A program made the translations under genes and the position numbers. From Symbiodinium natans (taxonomy: Eukaryota; Sar; Dinophyceae; Suessiales; Symbiodiniaceae): a stretch of DNA of 64,000 nucleotides. The DNA is taken from NCBI GenBank assembly GCA_905221605.1, contig CAJNDS010001680.1, forward strand, positions 383,501 to 447,500. Direction: 5' to 3'. The notes beneath the pieces are model-generated. The model saw only the letters and a program-made list of their open reading frames with translations, was not told the DNA's origin and did no database searches. Positions 1 to 9,556 of this stretch are shown here, piece after piece (position 1 is the stretch's first letter; each line of letters begins with the position of its first letter).

Positions 1-212
1 AGTCCAGAGCCCGCTGCTGCGCAGCCTGGAGCCTCTTAGCGGGACCCTCAATCCTGAGCCCTGAACCGGACAGACTTCAGATCGTTTTCCATTTTTGGGT
101 AGTGTGGTGCAAAGGCTGCTAGGAAGCCCTAAACCCAAAACTCTAAACCGTACAAAAACAACCCTAAACTTACAAACCTTGCAGTGGCAATAAGACACCC
201 CCCCCCCCCCCG

Positions 213-318
213 TTGGGATGTCCCCCCCTTACACTGACAGTTCCGTAATTGGGATGAAAGTAACCCACCCCATTAGAATCCATATTAAGGAGCTGTTAGT
301 ATAAGGGGGAACATCCCT
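213..318. repeat. Fold-back element, family A, copy 1
   Basis: Imperfect terminal inverted repeats of about 30 bp: TTGGGATGTCCCCCCTTACA at the left, and at the right the reverse complement of TTAGGGATGTTCCCCCTTAT. The inner part reads ACAGTTCC...GGAGCTGTTAG. Four related copies occur at 4778, 10749, 28231 and 28625. Size and structure fit a MITE-like non-autonomous element. Confidence 0.65.
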
Positions 319-411
319 AAACCCTAAACCCTAAACCTTAAACCCTAAACCCTAAACCCTAAACCCTAAACCCTAAACCCTAAACCCTAAACCCTAAACC
401 CCAAACCCTAA
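315..411. repeat. Interstitial telomeric array (CCCTAAA)n
   Basis: About 13 copies of CCCTAAA, followed by a run of 15 C (412-426). It abuts a GC-rich exon-like island at 427. Confidence 0.95.
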
Positions 412-426
412 CCCCCCCCCCCCCCC

Positions 427-530
427 TGGCGCGAGGACGGCGAGCGCTTTCTGGAGTTCGTGAGGGCGTCGGGCTCATCCGAGGCGCCCTCGCAGCTCGA
501 CTTGGCACGGGGAACAGACGGCTTGTGTAC
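427..530 (+). CDS. Exon-like island 1
   Basis: GC-rich segment between CCCTAAA (left) and TTTAGGG (right). The + frame from 427 is open for about 35 codons and contains REDGERFLEFVRASGSS. GT donors lie at 527 (GTACGT) and 531 (GTAGGG), just before the telomere repeats. No acceptor AG sits exactly at the left edge. A minus-strand frame is also open, so strand is uncertain. No family recognised. Confidence 0.35.
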
Positions 531-536
531 GTAGGG

Positions 537-608
537 GTTTAGGGTTTAGGGTTTAGGGTTTAGGGTTTAGGGTTTAGGGTTTAGGGTTTAGGGTTTAGGG
601 TTTAGGGT
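537..608. repeat. Interstitial telomeric array (TTTAGGG)n
   Basis: About 10 copies in the orientation opposite to the array at 315. The pair brackets the island at 427-530 in the layout of a linear chromosome (C-strand repeats left, G-strand repeats right). Confidence 0.95.
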
Positions 609-783
609 AGCTGAGTGAATACACCTTGCACTTTTGGGATACTATAATCCCTATAGAACTGAAAGTGTACCCTTTTTTGAGCTTGTGAACTCAGCAACTA
701 AGTGTGCGTAGAATGGGGGAGCTCGTAGCGGCCAGGATTTCGGGTTCAGGGAATAGGGTTTAGGGTTAGGGTTTAGGGTCCCT

Positions 784-905
784 TTGCATCTTGATACTCC
801 TGGTGCACAGTGCACATGGACCGTTCTTTCGAAAAGATCCCTGTAGAGCTTGTAGGGCCTGTCTTGTGTGCCACGCATGATTGTCCGGCTCCAAGTGTTC
901 AAAGG
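784..905 (-). CDS. Exon-like island, minus strand
   Basis: Unique segment between two TTTAGGG tracts (743-783 and 909 on). Read on the minus strand it is open for about 40 codons and contains HTRQALQALQGSFRKNG. A second minus frame is open as well. No splice sites were pinned down and no family is recognised. Confidence 0.22.
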
Positions 906-935
906 GTTTGGGGTGTAGGGTAGGGTACTGGGTAC

Positions 936-1015
936 TGGGTACTGGTTTAGGGTTTAGGGTTCAGGGTTCAGGGTTCAGGGTTCAGGGTTTAGGGTTTAGG
1001 GTTTAGGGTTTAGGG
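936..1015. repeat. Interstitial telomeric array (TTTAGGG with TTCAGGG variants)n
   Basis: About 11 G-strand repeats including three TTCAGGG variants. Confidence 0.9.
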
Positions 1016-1180
1016 CATGTCAACAGTCAACAAGTCCAGGTGCAAAATGGTTTGGGGTTTAGCTTGCCTTCTCCTGTGGCCGAAACCCATGTCCCAGTTT
1101 AAGGGTTTAGTGTTTAGGGTTTAGGGTTTAGGGTTGGGCTTAGGGCTCCCTAAACCCCAAACCCTGGGTCCGAAACCCCT

Positions 1181-1333
1181 GAGGCGACGATGGCAACATT
1201 GATGGTTCCCAAAACAGAACGGCCCAGGTCTCTTCACCTGAAGATGACGACCTGCAACAACTTCATTTTAAACACCCAGCTCTTTCATGCCTCTTGGCGT
1301 GATGAGGAAGTTTCGGTTGAGGAAGGAGCCTAA
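1181..1333 (+). CDS. Exon-like ORF with stop
   Basis: Follows a short CCCTAAA tract. AG at 1182-1183 could be an acceptor. The frame holds an ATG at 1190 and runs about 50 codons to TAA at 1331. It contains MVPKTERPRSLHLKMTTC and an acidic end (RDEEVSVEEGA). It could be a terminal exon. No family recognised. Confidence 0.35.
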   Translation, partial: EATMATLMVPKTERPRSLHLKMTTCNNFILNTQLFHASWRDEEVSVEEGA

Positions 1334-1496
1334 ATTCTATGATCGCAAGAAGTGTTCTGTATCCAGTACTGTAGAACCCTATGATTTCACGTTCCTTATT
1401 TTAACATTTCCAGAGGCCTGACTGTATTTGTTCCAGCAACCAAATCTTTAGGTCCCTTGGTCCCCAAACCGCGAACCCTCTCTGGACCTTCCGGGC

Positions 1497-1856
1497 GGAC
1501 TAAACCCTAAACCCTGAAGCCTAAACCCCTGGCAGCTAAGAACAAGGAAAAAAACGAGGCTAAGAACAAGAAAAAACGGGGCAGAGAGGGGTCGGAGGGC
1601 ATGAGATCAGACGTAGCATGGGTTTAGTAAGGCCCCAAGCTCAAACCCTAAACTGCCAAAACAGAAACACCCTAAGCCTTAAACCCTAAACCCTGGCGTT
1701 AGGCTTTAGGGTATAGGGTTTAAGGTTTAGGGTTTAAGGTGAAACCCTAGACCTTAAACCCTCTGCCCTAACCCCTTTTCAAGCCCCCCCCCCCCCCCTC
1801 TGCCACCAACCCAAGCGAAAGTAAGTTAAGCCCTAAACCCTAAACCTTAAACCCTG
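1497..1856. repeat. Degenerate ITS mosaic, both orientations
   Basis: Scattered CCCTAAA and TTTAGGG units, a 14-C run near 1785, and a direct repeat of GGCTAAGAACAAG near 1535 and 1558. No gene seen. Confidence 0.7.
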
Positions 1857-1859
1857 CAG

Positions 1860-1947
1860 GTGCCACTTCCATCCCGCTTTTCACAGCAGCTCCAGCCCCT
1901 TGACTTGAGAGTTCTTGGGGGGTTGAAGGAGAATTCAGGGACTTGGG
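1860..1947 (+). CDS. Exon-like island with CTGCAG acceptor
   Basis: Preceded by CCCTAAACCCTGCAG (acceptor at 1858-1859) and followed by GTTTAAGG (donor at 1948), which opens a TTTAGGGG array. The + frame has no stop: VPLPSRFSQQLQPLDLRVLG and then GLKENSGTW. The minus strand is also open and contains KSRGWSCCEKR, recalling the WSCC core of CHORD zinc-binding domains, so strand is not settled. Confidence 0.4.
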
Positions 1948-2075
1948 GTTTAAGGGTGTCGGGGTTTCGGGGTTTAGGGGTTTAGGGGTTTAGGGGTTTG
2001 GGGTTGAGGGGTTGGGGGTTTAGGGGTTTAGGGGTTTAGGGGTTTAGGGGTTTAGGGGTTTAGGGTTTGCGGTTT
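1948..2075. repeat. ITS array of the octamer TTTAGGGG
   Basis: About 14 tandem units, mostly TTTAGGGG rather than TTTAGGG. A similar homogeneous octamer block lies at 14720-14846. Confidence 0.9.
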
Positions 2076-2207
2076 AGGGCGGATTTGGAGAGAGCAGGCT
2101 TAGGTCGGAGCAAAAAGAAACATTCTGCCTGCCGCTGCGCGCCCAAATGCAAAAGGTTATAGGGTTTAGGGATCAGGGCAATGCGCACTGCAGCCCCTGC
2201 TCAAAAA

Positions 2208-2400
2208 AGGGTTAGGGTTTAGGGTTTAGGGTTTAGGGTTTAAGGTCTTGTCTTGTTCGGAGACTGGGTGGGGCACTTTGCCTGTTGCGTTGCAAGAGTG
2301 TTTTCGGTTTAGGTTTATAGGGTTTAGGGCTTAGGGGCTTAAGGTTTAGAGGTTTTTGGTTTAGGTATAGGGTTGTGGGTTTAACCTGTTGGACTCTGAA
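2208..2400. repeat. ITS mosaic (TTTAGGG with degenerate units)
   Basis: Five clean TTTAGGG units at 2208-2250, then degenerate GGTTTAGG/GGCTTAGG units to about 2390. No coding signal beyond these repeats. Confidence 0.75.
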
Positions 2401-2465
2401 GCTATTCTGAACTGTTTTCCGGGTGGAGACTCGATTTTTGAGACACTTTGGAGTGCCCGCGGCTA

Positions 2466-2585
2466 CTTGAAGCTTCATGGGTAGTTAGTTATCAAAGTAG
2501 GGTCTTAAGGCTTAAGGACACTGCATAAAGTTGTAGCTATAGTTAGCCTACTTCAAACCCGACTGATAGCCACCCCTGCACCTCT
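2466..2585. repeat. Fold-back element, family B, diverged copy
   Basis: Left end CTTGAAGCTTCATGGGTAG. The right end is a weakly matching reverse complement. It belongs to the family whose best copies are at 7376-7463 and 60668-60806. Confidence 0.4.
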
Positions 2586-2814
2586 AACCAGAGAATCGAA
2601 GTACCTGCGTGTGTGGGTGTTCCAGCTTGTTTGGATCCCTGATGCCAAAGCCTTAACACTTAACTGACCTTGTTGATGTGGTACCAGTTGTCTAAGTTAT
2701 TGTCCCTTAAGAGACCATGCGATCATACGGTGCCTTCAATGTCTGATAGGATGCCCTGAATGGCCATAGTTCAGGAATTTTTCTGGCATCACAGCAAACC
2801 CAACACCCTGAAAG

Positions 2815-2900
2815 CAAGCGGTCGACAGCCCCATGCGCAGGCATCTCATCGGCATCACCATTCACACGCAAGAGCCACGTCTCGACGCCCGGGAAGAAGA
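2815..2900 (+). CDS. Exon-like island
   Basis: Acceptor GAAAG at 2810-2814. The open frame reads QAVDSPMRRHLIGITIHTQE and then PRLDAREEE. The donor at 2901 is GTTTCGGGTTTAGGG, so the intron would start directly in telomere-type sequence. High GC at third positions. No family recognised. Confidence 0.5.
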
Positions 2901-3105
2901 GTTTCGGGTTTAGGGTTTAGGGTTTGAGTGGCAAGCCCAAGCGTCCAGGAATGCTTTGAAGCGCCAGGAAGCATTACTTGGGCCGACTTAGTCAGACTGG
3001 GTATATCTTTGTCGCTTAGAGATATACAGAACTTCTATGGTGATAAGAACGTTAACCCTCAGCCCTAAACCCAAAACCTTAAACCCTAAACCCCCAACCC
3101 TTTAG

Positions 3106-3188
3106 CCCGGACGAACTGCGCTCCCCCTCAGAACTGCGGAGGGTGTAGGAGGTACTTTTGGCACCTTTGACCTTGAGCTGTCTGTCGG
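3106..3188 (+). CDS. Exon-like island
   Basis: The acceptor TTTAG at 3101-3105 follows a CCCTAAA tract. The open frame reads PGRTALPLRTAEGVGGTFGT and then FDLELSVG. The donor is the first GTTTAGGG of the array at 3189. One of the clearer examples of C-tract, exon, T-tract. Confidence 0.5.
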
Positions 3189-3244
3189 GTTTAGGGTTTA
3201 GGATTTAGGGTTTAGGGTTTGGGGTTTAGGGTTTAGGGTTTAGG
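3189..3244. repeat. Interstitial telomeric array (TTTAGGG)n
   Basis: About eight units, some variant (TTTAGGA, TTTGGGG). A CCCTAAA tract follows at 3383-3421, so 3189-3421 has T repeats at its start and C repeats at its end. Confidence 0.9.
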
Positions 3245-3428
3245 GCTGTATCACCCGTATCCCTCAGGCGGTGCTGTATGTGCGACACACGGAGGGCCCC
3301 CCCCTTACTATAATAGCTATACTTGACCCAAGCTGTCATGCCCACATCCCAGCTCAGGGCGCTATAAATATCTTATGGCTCTACCCTAAACCCTAAACCC
3401 TAAACCCTAAACCCTAAACCTAAACTAG

Positions 3429-3490
3429 CGGCGTGAGCAAGGAGACCCAAAGCATTCCTGAGCACGACCTGCTCGACGTTGGAGTGGGAG
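3429..3490 (+). CDS. Exon-like island
   Basis: The acceptor CTAG at 3425-3428 lies directly after CCCTAAACCTAAA. The open frame reads GVSKETQSIPEHDLLDVGVG. GT donor at 3491. It may follow the exon at 3106 in the same transcript, with a 240-bp intron starting with TTTAGGG and ending with CCCTAAA. Confidence 0.45.
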
Positions 3491-3602
3491 GTTCGGCACC
3501 AATCTTCTTCAAAATATGTCAGTGATCAAACAATACAAGTACAACGGTTTAATATGACGTGTTCTGAATATGTGCAACATCATACCACATCATAGATCAT
3601 AC

Positions 3603-3698
3603 GCTGCCGGAACTTGCGGTTGATTTCCTCCTCCTGATACAGAATCCGGCACAGTGCTTCTGGAATTCGTTCCTGCTTCGGCAGCCCAGCCTTTGAAA
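3603..3698 (-). CDS. Exon-like island, minus strand
   Basis: On the minus strand: acceptor AAATCAG at 3699-3705, open frame SKAGLPKQERIPEALCRILY then QEEEINRKFRQR, donor GTATGA at 3602. The charged, helix-like composition supports coding. The overlapping + frame is rich in F and L and looks like a shadow. Confidence 0.5.
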
Positions 3699-3756
3699 CT
3701 GATTTCGTGGCGTGAGATGTTCTTATTGTTGTGTAAGTTTGTGGTTGTGACTATAC

Positions 3757-3787
3757 TTCCTCCTCCTCCTCCTCCTCCTCCTCCTCC
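3757..3787. repeat. (CCT)n microsatellite
   Basis: Ten tandem CCT units. Confidence 0.9.
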
Positions 3788-4140
3788 TACGTACCCTATG
3801 TTTTCTCATATAACGGTCATTACTGTTTTTCCTATTTGGTCTACAACAAGTACCTTAACCCGAAACCCTGTATATGCTACATACTCTAATTTAGGGTTCA
3901 GAGGTTTAGGGTTTAGGGTTTAGACCCTGAACACTAAACCCTAAACCCTGAATGGACTGTTAAATGGCTTAGAGACTTTCGACCTTGGGGTCAGGCTTGG
4001 CTTGTCTGGCCGTTGATTCCACCAGGGGTTCAGGGTTTAGGGTTCAGGGTCTAGGGTTTAGGGTTTAGGGCTTACCCTTGAAACTTCGAGTTTAGGGATT
4101 CCACGACGCGCTAACGACGTGCGTGTCCTCGCACTCTCTA

Positions 4141-4254
4141 CTTGCAGGCTCATGGGTAGATATACGTAGGGTTATAAGTACCCCAAGTAAGGTTATAAGT
4201 GTAGTTACCCTACTTATAACTCACTTATACTGTAGCTACCCGTGAACCTCCAAG
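4141..4254. repeat. Fold-back element, family B
   Basis: Left end CTTGCAGGCTCATGGGTAG. Right end is the reverse complement of CTTGGAGGTTCACGGGTAG. The arms continue with GTTATAAGTA on both sides. Confidence 0.65.
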
Positions 4255-4644
4255 CACTCTGTCTCCCTCTCTCTGAATTCAACTTGACAGGGGTTTTGGA
4301 GGATGGGACGTAGGGTTTGGGGTTGCGGAAGCAGCCAACGGGTTTCGGGTTTAGGGTTTAGGGCTTAGGGCTTCGGGTCCGGTCCGTTGCGATGCTGCGA
4401 GGACTTCGGCAGCTAGCTGGTCGGCCTTCGCAGGCTTGGCTACACCCTAAACCCTAAGCCCCCGAAGCCCCTAGAATTTAGAACGCCAAACGCTAAGCTT
4501 AGGATAGCTTTTGAGTGTGGGCTTCGGGTTTAGGGAGTTTTTTTCATTCTGTGTGGGGTTAGGGTTGTGGAGGTTTGCTGTTCTTGGCAGCTTTAGGTTT
4601 CAGGTTCAGGATTCAGGGTCATTTCATTCTTGTGTTCCTGGCAG

Positions 4645-4720
4645 CCAGCACGTCCATCTTCAAAGACCAATTCTTCGCCTGTGTCTTTGGGCTCTCATGA
4701 AATTCTTGACGGGAGCTCCA
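4645..4720 (+). CDS. Exon-like island
   Basis: The acceptor TTCCTGGCAG at 4635-4644 has a pyrimidine-rich lead. The open frame reads PARPSSKTNSSPVSLGSHEI then LDGSS. The donor GTTAGAA is at 4721. The frame meets TAG right after the donor, so it needs splicing. Family A element 4778-4880 would lie in the following intron. Confidence 0.5.
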
Positions 4721-4777
4721 GTTAGAACTGCCTTCCCGGTTGATGCCCCAAGCCCGGATAACCCTAAACCCTAAACC

Positions 4778-4880
4778 TTGGGATGTTCCCCCGTAAACTA
4801 ACAGTCCCTAAGGGATTCTTATAGTACCCCCTATTATCATCCCCATTAAGGAGCTGTTAGTTTCAGGGTGAACATCCCAA
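4778..4880. repeat. Fold-back element, family A, best copy
   Basis: Perfect 11-bp ends TTGGGATGTTC / GAACATCCCAA within longer imperfect arms that include ACTAACAGTCC / GAGCTGTTAGT. Total 103 bp. Confidence 0.75.
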
Positions 4881-4962
4881 CTTGTATGTGGCCCTAAACC
4901 CTAAACCCTAAAGCCTGGATGCAGCAAAGGCTTTGTCGAGGGTCGGGTGAGCCATGTGTTTG

Positions 4963-5083
4963 CTTACGGTTGGTTAGCAGGGAACGAGGGAATTTTTGTC
5001 CCTATTTATATATATATATATATACCCTTTAAGGGATTATATAGGGTACCTCATTCCCTCATTCCCTGCTAACCAACAGTAAG
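4963..5083. repeat. Fold-back element, family C, copy 1
   Basis: Arms of 30 bp differing at two positions: CTTACGGTTGGTTAGCAGGG... and the reverse complement of CTTACTGTTGGTTAGCAGGG... A (TA)n tract and ACCCTTTAAGGGATT form the loop region. The second copy is at 17878. Confidence 0.75.
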
Positions 5084-5424
5084 TTTGTTGCTGGCATCCG
5101 CATCACCGATTTGTGCTTATGTTCGCTGCCGGTGGGAGCGTAGGATGTTCTGCAGGAGATCAGTAGATCTTTACATACGTACAGTAGGTAGCGGGTTTTG
5201 GGTTGAGGGTTTGCGTTTAGGGTTTAGTATAGGGTTTAGGGGTTAGGGGTTAGGGGTTAGGGGTCTAGGGTTTAGGGTCATCCACTTCTCTTCTCTCTTT
5301 CAGACGAGGTTTCTCTAGCAAATCAGCCTTTTGACAAGTGCTTTCAAAACAACTTGAAAGCGAATTCTCTCTTTGAGACGAGGTTTCTTCAAAGCTAGCT
5401 CCAGAGACTGGCACCAGACCTATA

Positions 5425-5545
5425 GCCCAGGTGCCCTAAACCCTATACCGTAAACCCTAAACCCTAAACCCTAAACCCTAAATCCTAAACCCTAAACCCT
5501 AAATCCTAAACCCTAAACCCTAAACCCTAAATCCTAAACCCTAAA
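5425..5545. repeat. Interstitial telomeric array (CCCTAAA)n
   Basis: About 16 units with ATCCTAA variants. Confidence 0.92.
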
Positions 5546-5567
5546 ACCCGAACACTTGGTGCCTGAG

Positions 5568-5626
5568 GTGCCGCCGCGCCCACGCCGCAGGCGCACGAGT
5601 CAGTCGGACTCGAGCCAGCAGTTCTC
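5568..5626 (+). CDS. Short exon-like island
   Basis: Between a C array (left) and a T array (right). Acceptor CTGAG at 5563-5567, open frame VPPRPRRRRTSQSDSSQQF, donor GTTGGG at 5627. A shorter alternative starts after CCGCAG at 5590. Confidence 0.35.
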
Positions 5627-5629
5627 GTT

Positions 5630-5693
5630 GGGGGTTTAGGGTTTAGGGTTTAGGGTTTAGGGTTTAGGGTTTAGGGTTTAGGGTTTAGGGTTA
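5630..5693. repeat. Interstitial telomeric array (TTTAGGG)n
   Basis: About nine units. On the minus strand it lies 10 bp inside the intron that follows the exon at 5704-5942. Confidence 0.95.
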
Positions 5694-5703
5694 ATAATCT
5701 TAC

Positions 5704-5942
5704 TTTAATCTGCTGGGAGTTGCTGTTAAGGAGCTTAAACTTAGCTACTAGTAGATGAGTATGGGATCCACCGTATGGTGTCTGAAGGTATACATGCGGC
5801 ACTCTAGGCACTTGCATTTTAGCTTCAGCTGCATCTGATGCGATTTTCGGGTCTGGTGGCAGTGTAGCCCGACGCAGAGGCGAAACGTTCGATACTTCTC
5901 GATGTATTCCCGATCGTTGTTTCCGCTGTTGCGCAGCTAGCT
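5704..5942 (-). CDS. 239-bp exon with canonical splice sites, minus strand
   Basis: On the minus strand: acceptor CTTGCCTGTGCAG (ending at 5943), a stop-free frame of 79 codons, then a near-consensus donor GTAAGA at 5703. The peptide begins LAAQQRKQRSGIHREVSNVS and contains PRVPHVYLQTPYGGSHTHLL; it is basic with no low complexity. The intron that follows enters CCCTAAA repeats (minus-strand sense) within 12 bases. This is one of the best-supported exons in the left half. No family recognised. Confidence 0.6.
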
Positions 5943-6229
5943 CTGCACAGGCAAGTAAAGTCACCCTGAATAGGAAACTTGCATGAAGTATACAGTGGCA
6001 TACAGGTAAAAAAGGAAGACCCGCACGAACCTCCCCTGTCAGTTGCAATTCATTGTTTCATTGCACATCAAGACTTCCAGGCTTGTCAACCGCATAGATG
6101 ACGGGATCAGGGTTTAGGGCTTACAAGCCGGGCGGACAGCCAAAGCCCGCTGCAAAGGGTTGACGCGCAGAACCATGCCTTGCTTACGTGGCGGAAGCAT
6201 CCGCTTGAACATGCATGTGTTTTACACCC

Positions 6230-6690
6230 TAAACCCTAAACTCGTACGGCCCGTACGACTTACAAATGTTGACCCGCTGCTGCAAAGAAAGGCAGCGTAG
6301 ATGTGCTAAGTGGGTGTTTTCTTACAGGTTGCGGTTTAGGTTGTAGTGTTTAGTTTAGGGTTTGTCTTGCTTGCGAACCCCCCATACAAGGACTCGAGCA
6401 GCAGTAGCGGTTCGAGCTTCTCGGCTGCATCTCGAGTCCCGGTTTTACCCCGGGGGGGGGGGGGGGTAGTGGGTGGTGGCTCCCATGCAAATAAACCCTA
6501 AGCCCTAAACCCTAAACCCTAAACCCTGCATAGGGTTTAGGGGTTTAGGATCGCCCCCCAGCCGCAAGGAGCGAAGTCTGGGTTCCCAAAGGGTTTCGCG
6601 CGTAGGGTGTAGGGTGCCTTCCAGGGTAGGTAGGAGGAGGGGTTTAGGGTTTAGGGTTTAGGGTTTAGGGTTTAGGGTTTAGGGAGGTAG
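6230..6690. repeat. ITS mosaic without clear gene
   Basis: Short C and T tracts, a 15-G run near 6460 and a clean array of about seven TTTAGGG at 6639-6685. The pieces between are GC-rich but I found no convincing exon. Confidence 0.7.
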
Positions 6691-6810
6691 GAGGAGGGGA
6701 ACCCTTAAAGGGTAACCCTTTCTGAACCCTCTTCTGGCTCTCTGAAGCAGGGGCCTTATTCAGAGGGTCTATGTCCCCAAACGTCCCTCCCCACCCGAAA
6801 CCCGAAACCC

Positions 6811-6913
6811 AGAAGGAGGGTTAGAAGTACCGTAAAGAAGGTTATAAGTGTTATAAGTATTAGTTACCCTACTCATAAACCGAATTACTTATAGCTTCCC
6901 CTGAACCTCCAAG
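6811..6913. repeat. Fold-back element, family B, one arm eroded
   Basis: Right arm is the reverse complement of CTTGGAGGTTCAGGGG followed by AGCTATAAGTA. The left arm is only partly recognisable (GAAGGAGGGTTAGAAGTA). Confidence 0.5.
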
Positions 6914-7375
6914 TGCTGCGGTGGTTTTTAGTGTACACCTAAACACTAAACACTAAACCCCAAACCCTAAACCCAAACCCTAAACCCTAAGCCCTTGTCC
7001 CCAAAGCAAAGTCCGCAGATCAGAGTGCCGATGCTCTGTGATCTCAGCGCTTCGCGTTTGGGTCTTGGGCGCTTGTTTGCTCAAAGAAGCTAGGTAGGTC
7101 GGGGCTATTATGTGTTTTCTTTAGGGTTTAGGGTTTAAGCCTTGCACACAACCCGAAATTTATAATTCACAGAACCTCTGAAGCCTAAGCACAGGTCTGT
7201 CAGAGGGTCCCAAAACCCTAAGCCAGCAACATGTCCTCCTCAACAGACCCCGAGCGCCCCCAAACCCTTGAAGGCTAGGGCTTAGGGTTTGGGGTCAATT
7301 TCGGGGTCAAGGGTTTGGGGGCTCGGGGTCAGGAATGTCGACCCATCTTGTGAGCTTGCAAGTAAGGTGAGACTA

Positions 7376-7463
7376 CTTGAAGGTTCATGGGTGGTTACAA
7401 GTGGGGGTACAAGTACAGGGGCGCTTATAACCCCTGCTTGTAACTACCCATGAACCGTCAGGC
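7376..7463. repeat. Fold-back element, family B, compact copy
   Basis: Left CTTGAAGGTTCATGGGTGG and right reverse complement CTGACGGTTCATGGGTAG, continuing TTACAAG on both arms. 88 bp in all. Confidence 0.7.
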
Positions 7464-7469
7464 AAACCT

Positions 7470-7860
7470 CAAACCGCGAGGTCCCTCGCTCAACCAGTCC
7501 GCAAACGGCTGGATGCTGGTGCCCTTCCTCCGGGATAGCTTGCAAGAGGCGGGGCCAGGCCCATATCCCCCTTGAATCATTTTTTGTTTATGTAAAAAAA
7601 CCCAAGAGGTTATTAAATGTATTTTTTGTGATTAAGGTTCTAAGGGGAGTGTAGAGGCTTTGGGGTGCTCAGGCCTGGGCGTTTCGTCAAGCTGTCAACT
7701 TGGGGTTAGGGTTTAACAAAGTACACATGATACATGGTTTCGTACACGAGGGTGAGCATTTGAAGGGGAGCAGCGGCAGACACATGTGCATGGCTGCGCA
7801 ACATATAGGCGGAAGATAGGACGCTGCGGCAGTTTGCTGCTTGATCCCACGGTCAGCTCT
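7470..7860. other. Unassigned intergenic or intronic DNA
   Basis: No gene or ITS array recognised. It holds a small AT-rich patch (7575-7640) and one isolated GGGTTTA near 7705. Confidence 0.5.
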
Positions 7861-8160
7861 CTATGTGATCAGAGCTAGTCGCGCGCATTTGAGAGAACTG
7901 ACCCCCATGGTGTAAACAGGGGTTTTAGGCTTGGGGCTTTGCAATCTTTCGGGTAGAACAGGCGACCTGAAGCGAGCTGTCATATGGCGAAAGTGTTTGT
8001 GCTTGGTGCTCGTGCAGCATACAGCCGTGCCCAGTGTTGTTTTAGTGGGCAAAAGCCTTGCCTCCCCTCAAGTATTGTATCGCAGGAGTATTCCGAAAGC
8101 CCTGCACCACCCCTACACCCCTCCCCTCCCATCCGATTCCTTTGTTTTGGTTGATTTTCG

Positions 8161-8260
8161 TGCGCGCGCGCGCGCGCGCGCGCTGTCCAGCGACCGACCC
8201 GGATTGTTGGGCCCACCTCTTGAAACGAACTAGGAAGCCCATGATGCGTCAGGAAGAGAC

Positions 8261-8292
<32 letters not shown>
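8161..8292. repeat. (GC)n and (GA)n microsatellites
   Basis: An alternating CG run of about 22 bp at 8161-8183 (possible Z-DNA), then (GA)14 at 8265-8292, then a GAAA-rich tail to about 8395. ORFs here on both strands are products of these repeats. Confidence 0.9.
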
Positions 8293-8295
<3 letters not shown>

Positions 8296-8499
8296 AGAAA
8301 AGAAAGAATCGATAAAGAAATAAAGAAAGACAGAAAGAAATAACGAAAGAAAACTAATGAAATCAAGAAAGACAAAGAACAAACAAAGAGATATTTTCAG
8401 CCTGCAAGCCTGACGTCTAGGTGCAGTCCGTCCATCTTCTTGTGGACCTGATGACGGGTAGCGGCGGATACGCAATACGAGGAGCTACCGTGCCGCTTT

Positions 8500-9340
8500 G
8501 GCTCCCTACATCTCACCCTAAAGCCTCAACTCTAATGGGTTTAGGGTTTAGGGTTTAGGGTTTAGGGCAGAGGGGCAGATGGGGGTTGTCGTCTGAGTTC
8601 GCAACATCGGCTGGTTGGACCGGTTCAGAGTGCATGGGGTTACGGGTTTAGGGTTCTGCAACCAGTGGAGCGCCCTGGCGCAAAAACAGGGTCTAGGGTT
8701 TAGGGTTTAGGGTTTAGGGGTGAGGGGCTTAGGTTTAGGGTTTAGGGTTTAGGGTTTGGGGCTTAGGGGCTTAGGGGCTTAGGGTGTAGGGGCTCGCTTA
8801 AGGCGTTGAGTAGTCAGTATGGGTCACCTGGCAGAGTCACAGCAGGCCAGATGCAAAAGGGTGTAGGGGCCTAGGGTTGAGGGTTGAGGGTTGAGGCTTG
8901 ACAAGTAGGATGTAGGATTCCGAGTGCCCCGCTCGCTTGGCCAAGGTCGTACAAGATGACGGCTGCTGTGGCAAAGCTGCCACGTCTCTACAACTGGGCG
9001 GCGGGCTCAGATAAGGGCTCAGGGTTTAGGGCTTAGGGTTTAGGGTTTAGGGTTTATGGATAAACGGGGTTTCGGGTTTAGGACCATGTCTTCTGCTATG
9101 TGCGTCTGGGGTCTTTTTTGCTCTGTGGAGCTTTAAACCCCAAACTGTTGCAACAAAAGTAACCCTAAACCTTAAACCACATCATGATGCCTCGCCTGGC
9201 TTGTCCGAACGTAGGCGATATAACCACGTTCTCTGCTCAGGGGCTAGTTGGAGGTTTAGGGTATTTAGGGTTTACCGAAACCCTAAACCCTAAAACCTAA
9301 ACCCAAACCCTAAACCTAGGGTAGCTATAGTTATAAATGG
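8500..9340. repeat. ITS mosaic
   Basis: Many 2-6 unit tracts of TTTAGGG, GGCTTAGG and TTGAGGG separated by 50-120 bp of unique DNA. No exon could be supported. Confidence 0.75.
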
Positions 9341-9556
9341 TTATAACCTCATTTAGGGTACTTCTTCTAACCCTACTTGTGACTACCCATGAGCATTCAA
9401 GCAGAGCCTGACAGATTCTCGTTCTGCAAATCACTGCTTCGCAGGCATCTCTAGGTACAAAGGCCTTGCAGTGCTTCAATGGGTAGGTATTCTGCTTGTA
9501 TGTTCATGGCTCATGGGTAGGTATACTTTTTTGGTGCTATAAGTTTAAGTAGGGCT
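9316..9556. repeat. Family B fold-back (9316-9402) and half copy (9503-9556)
   Basis: The first has right arm reverse complement GCTTGAATGCTCATGGGTAG and left GTAGCTATAGTTATAA. The second keeps one arm only: TTCATGGCTCATGGGTAGG followed by CTATAAGTTTAAGTAGGG. Confidence 0.5.

Noticed and set aside
315-608. A true chromosome end.
   Set aside because: The arrays are short, in both orientations and recur through the whole window, so they are interstitial.
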